A stretch of DNA of 64,000 nucleotides from Lactuca virosa (taxonomy: Eukaryota; Streptophyta; Magnoliopsida; Asterales; Asteraceae). Below the pieces are notes generated by a model. It was not told where the DNA came from. It saw only the letters and a list, made by a program, of their open reading frames with translations, and searched no databases. Shown piece after piece: positions 12,064 through 22,385 of the stretch; positions within the stretch are counted from its first letter, which is position 1, and each line of letters opens with the position of its first letter. The position numbers were made by a program, and so were the translations under genes. Location of the stretch: assembly GCA_928212115.1 (NCBI GenBank), contig CAKMRJ010005412.1, forward strand, positions 255,928,288-255,992,287. The letters run 5' to 3'.

Positions 12064-12815
12064 CGTCTTAGCAAGGGTACAAAGTGTAATTTCATGGAAT
12101 ATCATCAAATTCACATTTTGCCTAAAGTAACTAAGTTTGGGAATTTTGTAAAAACATTTAGTTACTTTATAAATCATTATACTTTTAATGAGGAAAGGGT
12201 TGCCCTATCCTAACCGTTCGGCTAACGACCCTCCACCAATCAAGGAAGCGGTGGGTGAGAGTGGACACCAATTAAACGGCTATTTTATAGGCCATAACCT
12301 TATACCCCCCCCCCCTATAGATCGGCTTCGTGAATGAGGTCTACAAATGGTAAGACTAGCATTTACGTTCTACATATATATAATAATTATTCTTATAATA
12401 TTATAATAGTATAGGGTGAATTTTAAACTTGTAAAATTCTAGGGTTTGGAATTCAATTATTTCAAATTAAACTTTTAATCCAAAAATTAAATTCTAAAAC
12501 TTGAGGGCAAGTTTTGAAACATTTCAAAACTAACTTGATCAAAATTCAAATAAATAATTAAACAATTAATTTTGGTGGTTATCTAATTTTGACCTAATCC
12601 AATTTCATGCAAGATAATTGATCAAATAATTCAAATAATTAACATTTATCATATAAGGAAATAATTATTTAATTAATTTGAAATTATCTTTTATTTTGGT
12701 AAGGATAATCACACAATATCAATAAAATTTGTATTTTATCAACTAATAACGTTTTGGTAATTATCCCACAGCAAAATAGGCATAAAATCCCGAAGATCCC
12801 TCTGTCTGACAGCCC

Positions 12816-12890
12816 GACTCGTCGAGTCCCCTTATGGACTCATCGAGTTCATCTGACTCGGCGAGCCCACTTTGGGACTCGACGATTCTG
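12816..12890 (-). repeat. Iterated GACTCGTCGAGTC palindromes in copia-2 leader
   Basis: One perfect 13-bp near-palindrome (12816-12828) is followed at about 20-bp spacing by three variants (near 12838, 12855 and 12876). They lie within about 170 bp of the PBS. Confidence 0.6.
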
Positions 12891-12969
12891 TCAGGCAGAA
12901 CACCAAAAAAATCGATTTTTCAAGCATGAATGACATACAAAACAACAAATACAACAGAAACCAATCAAG

Positions 12970-12981
12970 GCTCTGATACCA
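12970..12981 (-). other. copia-2 primer binding site
   Basis: TGGTATCAGAGC on the minus strand, one base from the 5' LTR. It is the standard complement of the 3' end of plant initiator tRNA-Met. Confidence 0.92.
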
Positions 12982-12982
12982 C

Positions 12983-13775
12983 TGATGGGATTTATACAAA
13001 AGAACAATCCTATGTGCTCATGCAAAACCCTAAAGCTTGGATCTAGGTTTCTCTATTGTAGATGCAATTCATCCAAGACTTGAATACCCTAAACTAGCAT
13101 ACATTGAAATCGAGATCTATAACAAAACAAGTTTAGATAATACCTTTCAATAGTTGCAAGAATCTTCAATCTTCAAGAAGCTTAGTGTCACAAGTGTAAC
13201 ACCTCTAATGGCTCACAAACACCACAAGCAAGAGGATGATCTAGAAGAGAGAAGGAGAGAGGCTTAATTTCAGCTATAGTAACCTTAGGGTTTCTTGGTG
13301 TAGCCAAAACTGAAGCCCTGGGGTTCCTTATATAGCTGAGCTGCTAGGGTTTCAGTCAAAACCCTAATTGGATGACTTAGGCCCTAAGCAGCTTGAGAAC
13401 CTTCTGGAATAAGGCCTTCTTAGACGAAATTAGAGTGGGCTTCCACTCCTAATTTCGTCCCCCTTATTTCCATGAGAGTTCAAAGTCCAAAACTAACTAT
13501 CACACAATTGACAGTTTAAGCCCCTGTATTTAATTAATCTCTTTTAGTTATAAATTAATTCTCAATTAATTCTTGACTAATATTAATTAAACTATATGAT
13601 TTCTCCTTTAATATATTATTCATATAATATATTAATAAATCATAATAACCTCTCTCTCTCTCTCTCTATAAATCATCCTGTCAAGTTGCTTTGGTGAAGG
13701 CAACCCAAAAGGACCATGCACAACCGGGTCAAGTATATACCAAATATAGTTATGGGCTTAGACACTAATCCAACA
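12983..13775 (-). repeat. copia-2 5' LTR
   Basis: 793 bp, TG...CA, adjoining the PBS. It differs from the 3' LTR at 10 positions by eye and has no indels. Confidence 0.95.
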
Positions 13776-14008
13776 AATAGTGCATTTGATGTCGGTAATA
13801 TTCCAAGCAATGGCATTTTTCCGTTTCTTCAACACCTCAACCAAACTCACTTTCTTCGTAGGCTCTAGATCAGCTGCTGTGATGACCAATTTCTATTCAT
13901 TTTCCTCCAAGAAAGGGTATTCTAAATGCTTGGGAAAAGGTTTCAATTCATATTTTTGGCACTGCTAAGTGTCCATGGTATGGGAATCTGCTTGCCATAC
14001 TGTGGGAG
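13776..14008 (-). pseudogene. pol: Athila-like pol fragment upstream of RT
   Basis: Minus-strand translation gives blocks such as KKVSLVEVLKKRKNAIAWN and ITDIK, the linker that precedes the gypsy RT core. Upstream of this is a degenerate stretch resembling ELKPLPKHLEYPFLEE. It joins 5445-5891 downstream and 22386-24300 upstream once the insertions are removed. Frames are broken. Confidence 0.85.
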
Positions 14009-15128
14009 TGTAACATCCTGATATCAGGTACGTTTATTATTTCTTGAATCTTTATCAAAAGTGGCACATTTGGTTCCTTGGAGAAAAAGGCTTGCAAAAG
14101 TGGTCGTACGCGCAGCGTACTCATGTAGCATGAGAAATCGCGGGTGACCAGCGAGTACGCTGGGCGTACTTGTTAGTTGTCAGATCTGCAAAGGCTTAAA
14201 GCCAACGACTTTATGGTTTAAGACATCTTAGAATAGTCAGATCTGAGGTTGGGTTAGTTGTCTTAAGGGATTAAGACACTAACTTGGTAAAAGTAGAGGC
14301 AGACAGAATTTGTCGGGAATACTCCTGGCTACGCCTCTCGTAGCCGGTTCCGCCCCTGATGGATGCTAGTTTCATTGTACACCCCGTATAAAGAAGAGTA
14401 CACCCAGCATATGCGCTGGGTAATTGACTTCGTTGACTTTTGACCTTTGGTCAAGATTTAGGGTTTTGGACCATGTGAACGACAAAATAGTCTTTTTGCC
14501 TTTAGAATATTAGTTGTGGGATTTGAACTAGCATGTTAATATTTGGACCTTAATTATTAATTAGGGTTAATTATTTTGTTGATTAGGCGGAGTCTTGATC
14601 CGACAGTTCGGGTGTGAGATTTACTTGTCATCTGTATCAGGTGAGTCTCCTCACTTATTCTTATATGTGTGGTAGATTAGCTGTATCTGTGATGACCAAC
14701 TGGGTCTAGCAGTTTTTATTATGTTATGCTTCTTAGTTGTGACTAAGGCTACTGATAAGTCTCTAGGGTTGCTGATAACCCATAGGGCGTGCTGCTAGCC
14801 CACTAGGCCTGCTGATAATCCCCAGGGTTGCTGATAACCCATACTTGTTTAATTATGTTGTGTTGTGTGCGGTATATTGGGGAACTCACTAAACTTCGTA
14901 GTTATAGTTTTTGATTCATATGTGGCAGGTACTTCCAAGGATCGCGAGAAGGCAAAGGTCTGATTATACACACTCGCTGGGAGATTTACTACTGGGACAG
15001 TTTATGAACTCTGATAATTTGTGATACTCGTTGTTCTGGATAATTATGTATTTGATAACTTGTCTTGTGAAACCTTGATTTTGGTAAATTAAAAATGAAA
15101 AATTTGGGGCTAAAGTTGAGGTGTTTCA
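14009..15128 (+). repeat. Tekay-like 5' LTR (shortened)
   Basis: 1,120 bp, TGTAACATCC...GGTGTTTCA. Compared with the 3' LTR it lacks the equivalent of 20905-21445 (541 bp), replaced by 14 bp of filler (14174-14187). It contains GTACGCTGGGCGTAC (14155-14169) and GTACGCGCAGCGTAC (14106-14120), and short repeats around GCTGATAACCC (14770-14840). Confidence 0.9.
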
Positions 15129-15336
15129 ATTTGGTATAAAAGCCTTGGTTTGAGGGATTTGGATGAACCTTTGGGTGATTCCAAACTCAAACTAAGGATC
15201 TGAAAATTTTTAAGAACTTAACAAAGAAATGATGACTTTTACAGGAGAGAAACCCAGAGAAGCAGTGTGTACAATCAACCAACGCTCGAGCGGTAGTTTC
15301 CCAAAATACCTCATATTATACTATGAGTAGTGTAGA

Positions 15337-15426
<90 letters not shown>

Positions 15427-15547
15427 TCATGCTAGTTAGTGATAGGCTAAGGAATCTTACAGGAATAGTGTGATAATGTTTCCTGCTTTGTGATGCCTTA
15501 TCCTAGAGTTCATTCTTTTGAGACTGAATACGGTCTTTACTATTTTC
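15129..15547 (+). other. Tekay-like PBS and leader remnant
   Basis: It begins with TTTGGTATAAAAGCC, a mutated initiator-tRNA-Met primer site. No open frame survives. It ends where the truncated LTR of the nested element begins, and is interrupted by an (AT)n run. Confidence 0.7.
15339..15423. repeat. (AT)n microsatellite, about 85 bp
   Basis: Uninterrupted AT dinucleotide run in the Tekay-like leader. Confidence 0.99.
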
Positions 15548-15813
15548 TCGTTTAGACTTCGTCGGCTAAATATCGCTCTATCGTAAATTCACTATTTATG
15601 TCACGCAGTGTCGTGTCGGTTCTGTCGCGAAACTTCGACAGGTCATAACTTCTTCGTTATAACTCGGATTTCGGCATTCTTTATATTTCCAAAATCCTTG
15701 TCACAACCACTAGAACTTAGTTAGGATTATTCATTCTAAATAATCTTTTATCAAAAGTCACTTTTGATGCTTATCATCTCTAAATTGACTAGCCCGGATC
15801 TACCGTCGTTACA
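15548..15813 (-). repeat. Truncated 3' LTR of nested non-autonomous gypsy
   Basis: About 266 bp matching 19376-19642 of the 5' LTR. Its right end, GTTACA, abuts a pyrimidine-rich stretch at 15814-15835 (the polypurine tract in element sense). The left end stops inside the LTR without TG, marking a deletion breakpoint. Confidence 0.85.
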
Positions 15814-17340
15814 ATTATTTTCCCCTTAGGATGATTTCGTCCCGGAATCATCAACGAAAATAGGGCTTGTATAATGATTCCATACATTATTTTTTTTTCA
15901 TCCTAGGTAATAATCGTAACTTCTATGTTTCTTCGAATGAGTATCTAACTCTTGGACTTCATAACCGCATGCGATGCTAAATCTTGCATCTGCTCTTCGT
16001 ACTATGTTGGACTTTCAATCGTAACCTACGAGTTACAAAATAAATCCTTATTGAGGACTCCTTTTTCTTCTTAGGATAAGTACTTTCCCTTATCTATTGT
16101 AACAGACTGATGGGTCATGCTCTAATGATCTCTCATCGTATGATGCAACGCTTAGACTCAAGTCTCTTAGAGTCAAATTCCAGAATGGAATATACCTTCC
16201 TTCATATTCTAATGTGATATGATCACATTTTAGCATGTAGCATTTCTAGCTACAAGCTTCTTTAACAACAATCGTGATGCTATTGATCGCATTGATTTCA
16301 ATCTTCTGACTTAAGTCAGATGGTACATCGAACTTGGTTCTATGAACCACGTAACAAACTCATCGTAGTCGGACTCAATTTGATATGACCACTAGGGTCA
16401 GAATATCAATCATCTCATTAGTCATTACCGAAACAATGGCAACGACATACTTGAATAAAACGAGACCAATCACTAGCTTCTTGGTAACCTTGTGACTTTC
16501 CCTGATCCAAGCGTGAGTCATGTGCTTCCAGTAGTATAGATCTCTACTACTATTCACACCTACTCATACTCGTCCCAAGTATTGTCTCGCAGTCCCCAAG
16601 TCCTAAAATCACAAAACAATTTAACACATACAAATGTGTCCAAAAAAATCATACAAATTTTCGTAGACTCTACTAGGACTTCTTCCATGCGTATTTTCAA
16701 TCATCAATTCTACTTCAACTTGGTTGGTGAAGGAAATTCCAGACGATGGGACAACTTCAAGAATTACACCAATCGTTCCATCATCCTGCCAATCGAAGGT
16801 GTACTTCAGACGTACCGTACTCCTCTAACTGTTCCGTTATTTTTTCAGACATAATCTAAAGGCAAGATACCACTCTTACGATATCTTCCGATAGGTGTCA
16901 TTCACTATCATAAGCCTTTCATTTCCGCCATTTACTCAATTCTCTACGAGTCTTCACCATAACGTTTTGTACACCCAAACAGAAATTCGGTGTACCGGGC
17001 GAGAATTTAAGATAAGAAAGCTTTATTTACGATAGACATATAAATCTCCTTATCACTCTGAAACGTTTACATGCTAGTTCTAATATCGTAGTCATACGCT
17101 TAGAATCCTGAACACATAAAGTTTCCAGATCCGGTCGGCAACAGACCATAGATCCGAACAAATAATATCATATATGGCAAACATATAACATTTAGCACAT
17201 AAAAGCATTTTAGGCATCTTTCCTAAAACATACTAGTGCTCGTGTCTTAAAATATGGTAGACACTAATCTCACGATCATCACTTAGCATTCTAAGTTTAA
17301 GTCTAGAAATCCAACAAATTTCTAGTTCGCTTAAACTACT
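15814..17340 (-). other. Internal region of non-autonomous gypsy, no gag or pol
   Basis: Only one short frame stands out (16375-16557, 60 codons, minus). It aligns with a 65-codon frame at 46993-47190 of the gag-only element: both contain WIRESHKVTKKLVI and a following SVM...MI.ILTL pattern. The part near the PBS matches the leader at 45212-45550. I see no other gene. Confidence 0.7.
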
Positions 17341-17354
17341 GCTCAGATACCAAC
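17341..17354 (-). other. Primer binding site of non-autonomous gypsy
   Basis: GTTGGTATCTGAGC on the minus strand beside the 5' LTR. It is initiator-tRNA-Met type with one change from TGGTATCAGAGC. Confidence 0.8.
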
Positions 17355-17835
17355 TGTGACATCCCAAAAATCACGGCCAGAAAAGACCGATTTGTTTATG
17401 CTTTGTTTTAAAATCAGAGTAATCTTTTAAAGAAAACTGTTGCGGAATTTATTCCCAGAAAACATGATCAATACTTTATCCAAGCATCTCCGAAAAGATG
17501 TATTTTATTTGTTTTAAAACATTTGGGATGTCCTAGTCACTACAGACACATAAGCATAAACCGAACTTACATTCATCTACACTAATGATATACATCTCTT
17601 TAATCTCTCAGTGTAATGTGTCTTTGTATCGATACCTGTGATACAAAAATATTGAGTGGTTCAGGTTTGGAAAACCTGGTGAGTACATAGGGATTTCAAT
17701 CCCACAATGTTATAACATATATATAATTTAGAATTCACACAATATAAAATTTTTCACTATATATATATAACCAACTCTTACCCCACCCTGTCAATCCTCT
17801 CAACGAGACTAAAAACTAACCTCTCGACCTGATCC

Positions 17836-18285
17836 ATACTCTCGGATCTAAAACTAACCACTCGACATGATCCATACTCTCGGATCTAATAACAAATAAC
17901 TATGTCATATCCATACTCCCGGACTAAGGGCAACTAACTATGTCTTAATCCATACTCCCAGATTAATGACAGATTATATGTCCTGTCCATACTCCCGGAC
18001 TAAGGACAACTGACTATGTCTTAATCCATACTCCCGGATTAATGACAACTGACTAAGTTATAATCCATACTCCCGGATTAATGACAACTAGCTAAGTCTT
18101 AATCCATACTCCCGGATTAATGACAAGTGACTAAGTCTTAATCCATACTCTCAGATTAATGACAACTAACTAAGTCTTAATCAATACTCCCGGATTAATG
18201 ACAACTGACTAAGTCTTAATCCATACTCCCGGATTAATGACAACTAAATAAGTCTTAATCCATACTCCCGGATTAATGACATATT
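17836..18285 (-). repeat. 39-bp minisatellite inside LTR (about 12 units)
   Basis: Units of about 38-39 bp are built on ATCCATACTCCCGGATTAAT followed by a GACAACTGACTAAGTCTTA-like half. The outer units on the left are most diverged and the central ones nearly identical, as in arrays growing by unequal exchange. The array is absent from the related LTRs at 43286, 47729 and 62887. Confidence 0.9.
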
Positions 18286-18778
18286 TTAAAGTTCTATTCT
18301 CCGTATATATCTCACTCGTACTCATAAAGAGATACTACCCCATAACCATTATAACCAATCTTAGGTTTACTCTTAACCTAAGTTATCATAAACAATCAGG
18401 TATGTTCTTTAACACTTAATTCAGACATCATCAAATAACTCACACAAAACATATATTTAATACATTCAAACAATACTTGTATTAAAATCATGTTCATGAA
18501 AGGGACTATGCACTCACCTGATAAGACGATGCTCGGACAACACTACGGCTCTTAAAGCAGTATTCTTCGGTGAAACTGTGATCTCTTCACACACCGGGCT
18601 TCTAGCGGGCAGAGTTTCAGCTCGAAACTCTTTTCTTCTCGGGATCTTCGATGCTTCGGGACTCGGTTCGGGTCTCGGGATGATATCAGGGCTTCGGGGG
18701 TGTTTCCAGATGACTTAGAGAGGGTATCGAGAGTGTGAGAGTAAGAAAGTAGCAACCAAAACCGGCTGCCCTTCGATT

Positions 18779-18787
18779 CTATTTATA
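18779..18787 (-). promoter_or_regulatory. TATA box of non-autonomous gypsy LTR
   Basis: TATAAATAG on the minus strand. It would drive the element RNA toward the internal region at 17340. Confidence 0.6.
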
Positions 18788-18825
18788 GGGCTGATTTTTC
18801 GATTTTCACAAGGTGAACCATCATT

Positions 18826-18937
18826 TCACGTCGTGACCTTGAACGTCATCAGGTGCGTAGTCGCAACTTGGGTCTTCCAGGCTCTGAAGGGTCAAATCAC
18901 TGATTTCACGTCGTGAACCCACTGTTCACGTCGTGAA
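18826..18937 (-). repeat. Iterated TTCACGTCGTGAA upstream of TATA box
   Basis: TCACGTCGTGA at 18826-18836, and complete TTCACGTCGTGAA at 18905-18917 and 18925-18937. It is an inverted repeat around one central base and contains CpG on both sides. Confidence 0.65.
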
Positions 18938-19642
18938 CCCTGACACAAGGTTGGGGTTCGTGCCCTGAACTTCAGAAATTCATATCTTTCGCATACGAGC
19001 TCCGTTTCTGACGTTCTTTATATCCACCCGTAGGTGAGATTATGCTCTACAACTCTCGTTTAGACTTCGTCGGCTAATTTTGAATCTATTTTTAATATAT
19101 TATTTTTAGTAGGCCGGGACAGGAAAACTCCGTTAGAAATTCATAACTTCTTCATCCGACGTCCGTTTTCGTCTGTCTTTTTACCATTGCACTACTATCA
19201 ACGAGATCTTCGATTCTCATTTAGATTGTTTTGGCTAAAAATCACTCGATCTAAAATTCAAGTTTCGGGCTACATACTGCTAAACTGAAACTTAGAAAAA
19301 TCCTAACTTCCTCATACGAAGTCAGATTTAGACGTTCTTTCTATGCACGCTCTCGGTTTAGCGTATTCTATGAATTTCGTTTAGATCACTAAGGCTAAAT
19401 ATCGCTCTATCGTAAATTCACTATTTACGTCACACGGTGTCATGTCGGTTCTGTCGTGAAACTTCGACAAGTCATAACTTCTTCGTTATAACTCAGATTT
19501 CGGCATTCTTTATATTTCCGAAATCCTTGTCACGACCACTACAACTTAGTTAGGATTAATCATTCTAAATAATCTTTTATTAAAATTCACTTTTGATGCT
19601 TATCGTCTCTAAATTGACTAGCCCGGATCTATGGGCGTTACA

Positions 19643-20700
19643 ATTTTGTTACAAAGTTACCGAGGACAGCAAGGGATGTTGACACTATCTGGGTGATAGT
19701 GGATCGTTTGACGAAGAGTGCTCACTTCTTATCTGTTAGTGAGAGCTCTTCTGTAGAGAAGTTGGTCGACATTTATGTTCTAGAGGTGGTAGCTCAGCAT
19801 GTGGTGCCGACGTCTATTGTGTCGGACCGGGATGTGTGCTTTACTTCTAAGTTCTGGAAGAGATTTCATGAGGAGTTGGGGACCCGACTACACTTCAGTA
19901 CCGCATACTATCCACATGCGGATGGGCAGAGCGAGCGGACCATTCAAACGCTCGAGGATATGTTGCATGCATGTGTGATCGATTTTTGTGCGAGTTGGGA
20001 CTTCTATCTTCTGTTGGCTGAGTTTTCTTATGACAACAACCATCATTCCAGTATCAGTATGCCCCCATTCTAGCTCCTATATGGAAGGAGATGTCGGACT
20101 CCTATTTGTTGGGGCGAGGTGGGACAGACGGTCATGGGGAGCACGAAGGTAGTGCTCAAGACGAATAAGGTTATACAACAAGTTAGACAGAGATTGCTGA
20201 CAGCTTAGAGCTACCAAAAGAGTTATCCGAATGGCGACGCTCTGAGCTAGAGTTTCAGGTGACGGATTTAGTGCTCCTAAGGGTGTCACCCTGGAAGGGT
20301 GTTATCTGCTTCAGGAAGCGGGGCAAGCTGGGTCGCAGGTTCATTACCCCTTTCCATGTTTTGGCCCGTATGGGCAAGGTGGCTTATCGGTTGGTGCTAC
20401 CGAAGGAGTTGAGACAGATTCATGATACCTTCAATGTTTCCCAGCTGAGGAAAGGTATAGTTGACGAGACAGCTATGGTCCCTTTGGAGGACATTCAGAT
20501 CGATGATCGCCTGAACTATGTTGAGAAGCCTGTGGCAATTATTGACCGAAAAGTAAAGACCATGAGGAACAAGGTAATCAATTTGGTCACAGTTTAGTGG
20601 CAACATCGGAGGGGTTCGGAGTGAACGTGGGAACCCGAGTCCGAGATGTGTGAGCAATATCCTGGGTTGTTTCTCATGGATGACTTCGAGGGCAAAGTCT
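19643..20700 (+). pseudogene. pol: Tekay-like integrase C-terminal half with chromodomain-like tail
   Basis: It starts at the right border of the nested element with FVTKLPRTARDVDTIW. Recognisable integrase blocks: VIVDRLTKSAHFL, IVSDRDVCFTSKFWK (Asp of the core) and HADGQSERTIQTLEDML (Glu of the core), to a stop at 20071. A frameshifted part follows, then DLVLLRVSPWKGV and GKLGRRFI. A C-terminal block comes next with IHDTFNVSQLRK, DRKVKTMRNKVINLV and, past a stop at 20595, QHRRGSE and WEPESEM, which resembles the chromodomain of Tekay/Del elements. The zinc-binding N-terminus was lost with the rest of pol. Not functional. Confidence 0.9.
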
Positions 20701-20719
20701 GATTCTAGTGGGGGAGAAT

Positions 20720-22385
20720 TGTAACATCCCATTATCAGGAACCTTTATTATTTCTTTAATCTTTATCAAAAGTGGCACATTTGGCCCCTTAGAGAAAAAG
20801 GCTTGCGAAATTGGTCGTACGCAAGGTGTACATAAGAGTACACTAGCATACTCATGTAGCATGAGAAATCGCGGCTGACAAGCTAGTATGCTGGCCATAC
20901 TTGTGGTATGCCAGACGAACTTATGGTACGCCGGGCGTACTAGCCCGGGTTTCAAACCCTAGTTTTAAGGGTTGCCCCTACATTTAAAGAACATGATGTC
21001 CCCATTTTATCATCCTTATCAACCACCAAACCCTCCCTAAAACCTAATTACGAGTTGAGTTGCTTGTCTGACTCTTTGCAAGCTTTTTGAGTGTTCTTGG
21101 TGTTTTAGTGGAAGAAAGAGACTAGAGAAGAAGGAGTGGGTGCCAACAAGCTTATAGATCCAGAAACCTTTCCTTTTTGTGCATCATTTTCAGGTATAAA
21201 GTCTATACCTTGGCAAGCCTTTCATTAGATCTTCATGGTTGAAGTTTTATGAACTTTAGTCCCCAATATTGGACCTTTATGAGTTTTGAGCACTCCAGGG
21301 AATTATGGCTATCCTTCCATGCATTTAAGGACCTTTAGATTCATAAAAATGGTTGCTTGATTATTTCCTTTGGTCCATGCATGAATAAAGTAGCTTAGAG
21401 TGTGTTAGAAGTTAAAGATTGCCGCATTGGGTCCTTCCTATCCATGCAAAGGCTTAAAGCCAACGACTTTATGGTTTAAGACATCTTAGAATAATCAGAT
21501 CTGAGGTTGGGTTAGTTGTCTTAAGGGATTAAGACACCAAGTTGGTAAAAGTAGAGGCAGACGGATTACGTTGGGTGTACTCCTGGCTATTCCCCACATA
21601 GCCGGTTCCGCCCCTGATGGATGCTAGTTTCGTTGTACGCCTCGCGTAAAGAAGAGTACGCCCAGCGTACGTGTTGGGCAGTTGACTTCGTTGACTTTTG
21701 ATCTTTGGTTAAGAATTAGGGTTTTGTACCATGTGAAGGGAAAAATAGTCTTCTTTCCATTAGAAGATTAGTTGTTGGATTTGGACTAGCAAGTTGAGTT
21801 TTGGACCTTAATTATAAATTAGGGTTAATTATTTTGTTGATTAGGCGGAGTTTAGATCCGGCAGTTCAGGTGTGAGATTTACTTGTCATCCGTATCAGGC
21901 GAGTCTCCTCACTTATTCTTACTTGTATGGTAGAATAGATGTATCTGTGATAACCAGCTGGTTCTAGTGGTTATTATTATGTTATGCTGCTTATGTGTGA
22001 TTGAGGCAGATGATAAGCCTCCAGGGTTGCTGATAACCCACAGGTTGTGCTATTAGCCCACTGGGACTGCTGATAGTCCCCAGGGTTGCTGATAACCCAT
22101 ACTTGTTTGCTTATGTTATGTTGTGTGTGGTATCTTGGGGAACTCACTAAGCTTCGTGCTTACAGTTGCTGATTTATATGTGGCAGTTACTTCCGAGGAC
22201 CGTAGGAAGGCGATGGTCTGATTGTACATACTCGCTGGGAGATTTACTACCGTGACAGTTTATGAATTCTGATAATTTGTGATACTGGTTGTTCTGGATA
22301 ATTAGGTATTTGATAACTTGGCTTGTGAAACCTTGATTTTGGCAAATTAAAATGGAAAACTTGGGGCTAATGTTGAGGTATTTCA
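20720..22385 (+). repeat. Tekay-like 3' LTR (full length)
   Basis: 1,666 bp, TGTAACATCC...GAGGTATTTCA, preceded by the polypurine tract GTGGGGGAGAAT. It has GTACGCCGGGCGTAC (20926-20940), GTACGCCCAGCGTAC (21656-21670) and several decayed copies of the same palindrome. Confidence 0.92.

Larger units (their letters stand above)
11581..12969 (-). other. copia-2 untranslated leader
   Basis: 1.4 kb between the PBS and gag with no coding signal. It contains two hairpins with a shared loop (11946-11981, 12030-12063), a poly-C run near 12307, AT-rich stretches at 12360-12770, and a cluster of GACTCGTCGAGTC-type palindromes (12816-12890). Retroelement leaders usually carry packaging and dimerisation signals; whether these serve that role is inference. 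Confidence 0.75.
5892..13775 (-). mobile_element. copia-2: complete Ty1/copia retrotransposon
   Basis: Complete minus-strand element of 7,884 bp. It has two 793-bp LTRs (5892-6684 and 12983-13775), a PBS beside the right-hand (5') LTR, a 1.4-kb leader, one gag-pol frame and a 0.86-kb non-coding 3' region. By eye the LTRs differ at 10 positions (about 1.3%), so insertion is recent. Flanks are GATAG (5887-5891) and AATAG (13776-13780), a 5-bp target duplication with one change. It lies in the Athila-like element upstream of the RT core. The coding frame has five stops and one frameshift, so it could move only with proteins supplied in trans. Confidence 0.96.
15548..19642 (-). mobile_element. 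Non-autonomous gypsy-type LTR element without coding capacity
   Basis: Minus-strand element with a truncated 3' LTR (~15548-15813), a 1.5-kb internal region, a PBS at 17341-17354 and a full 5' LTR (17355-19642). The internal region has no gag or pol. Its leader and 3' portion match those of the gag-only element at 43286-50239, and the LTRs share TGTAACGCCC...GGGATGTCACA ends. It is therefore a gag-less relative of that family. It lies in the integrase gene of the Tekay-like element, whose frame resumes at 19643. Confidence 0.88.
17355..19642 (-). repeat. 5' LTR of non-autonomous gypsy
   Basis: 2,288 bp, TGTGACATCC...GGGCGTTACA on the plus strand. It holds a 39-bp minisatellite (17836-18285), a TATA box on the minus strand (18779-18787) and TTCACGTCGTGAA motifs 40-160 bp upstream of that box. 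Confidence 0.9.
14009..22385 (+). mobile_element. Tekay-like Ty3/gypsy element, internally deleted, with nested insertion
   Basis: Plus-strand gypsy with LTRs at 14009-15128 and 20720-22385. Flanks are GGGAG (14004-14008) and GGAAG (22386-22390), a target duplication with one change. The internal region keeps only the PBS/leader and the C-terminal half of integrase plus a chromodomain-like tail; gag, protease, RT and RNase H are gone. A non-autonomous gypsy in the opposite direction occupies ~15548-19642, and one of its LTRs is truncated at the left breakpoint. The simplest reading is insertion into integrase followed by a deletion that removed Tekay pol together with that LTR end. Tekay placement rests on the integrase and C-terminal sequence. 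Confidence 0.9.

Noticed and set aside
12300..12316. Poly-C runs (also 28110, 44295, 48765, 61967) as G-quadruplex sites
   Set aside because: Homopolymer runs in unrelated elements, length likely unstable or assembly-affected; no multi-tract arrangement.
17836..18285. Regularly spaced repeats that could be mistaken for a CRISPR array
   Set aside because: Units are contiguous and similar along their whole length with no unique spacers, and they lie inside an LTR of a plant retrotransposon.
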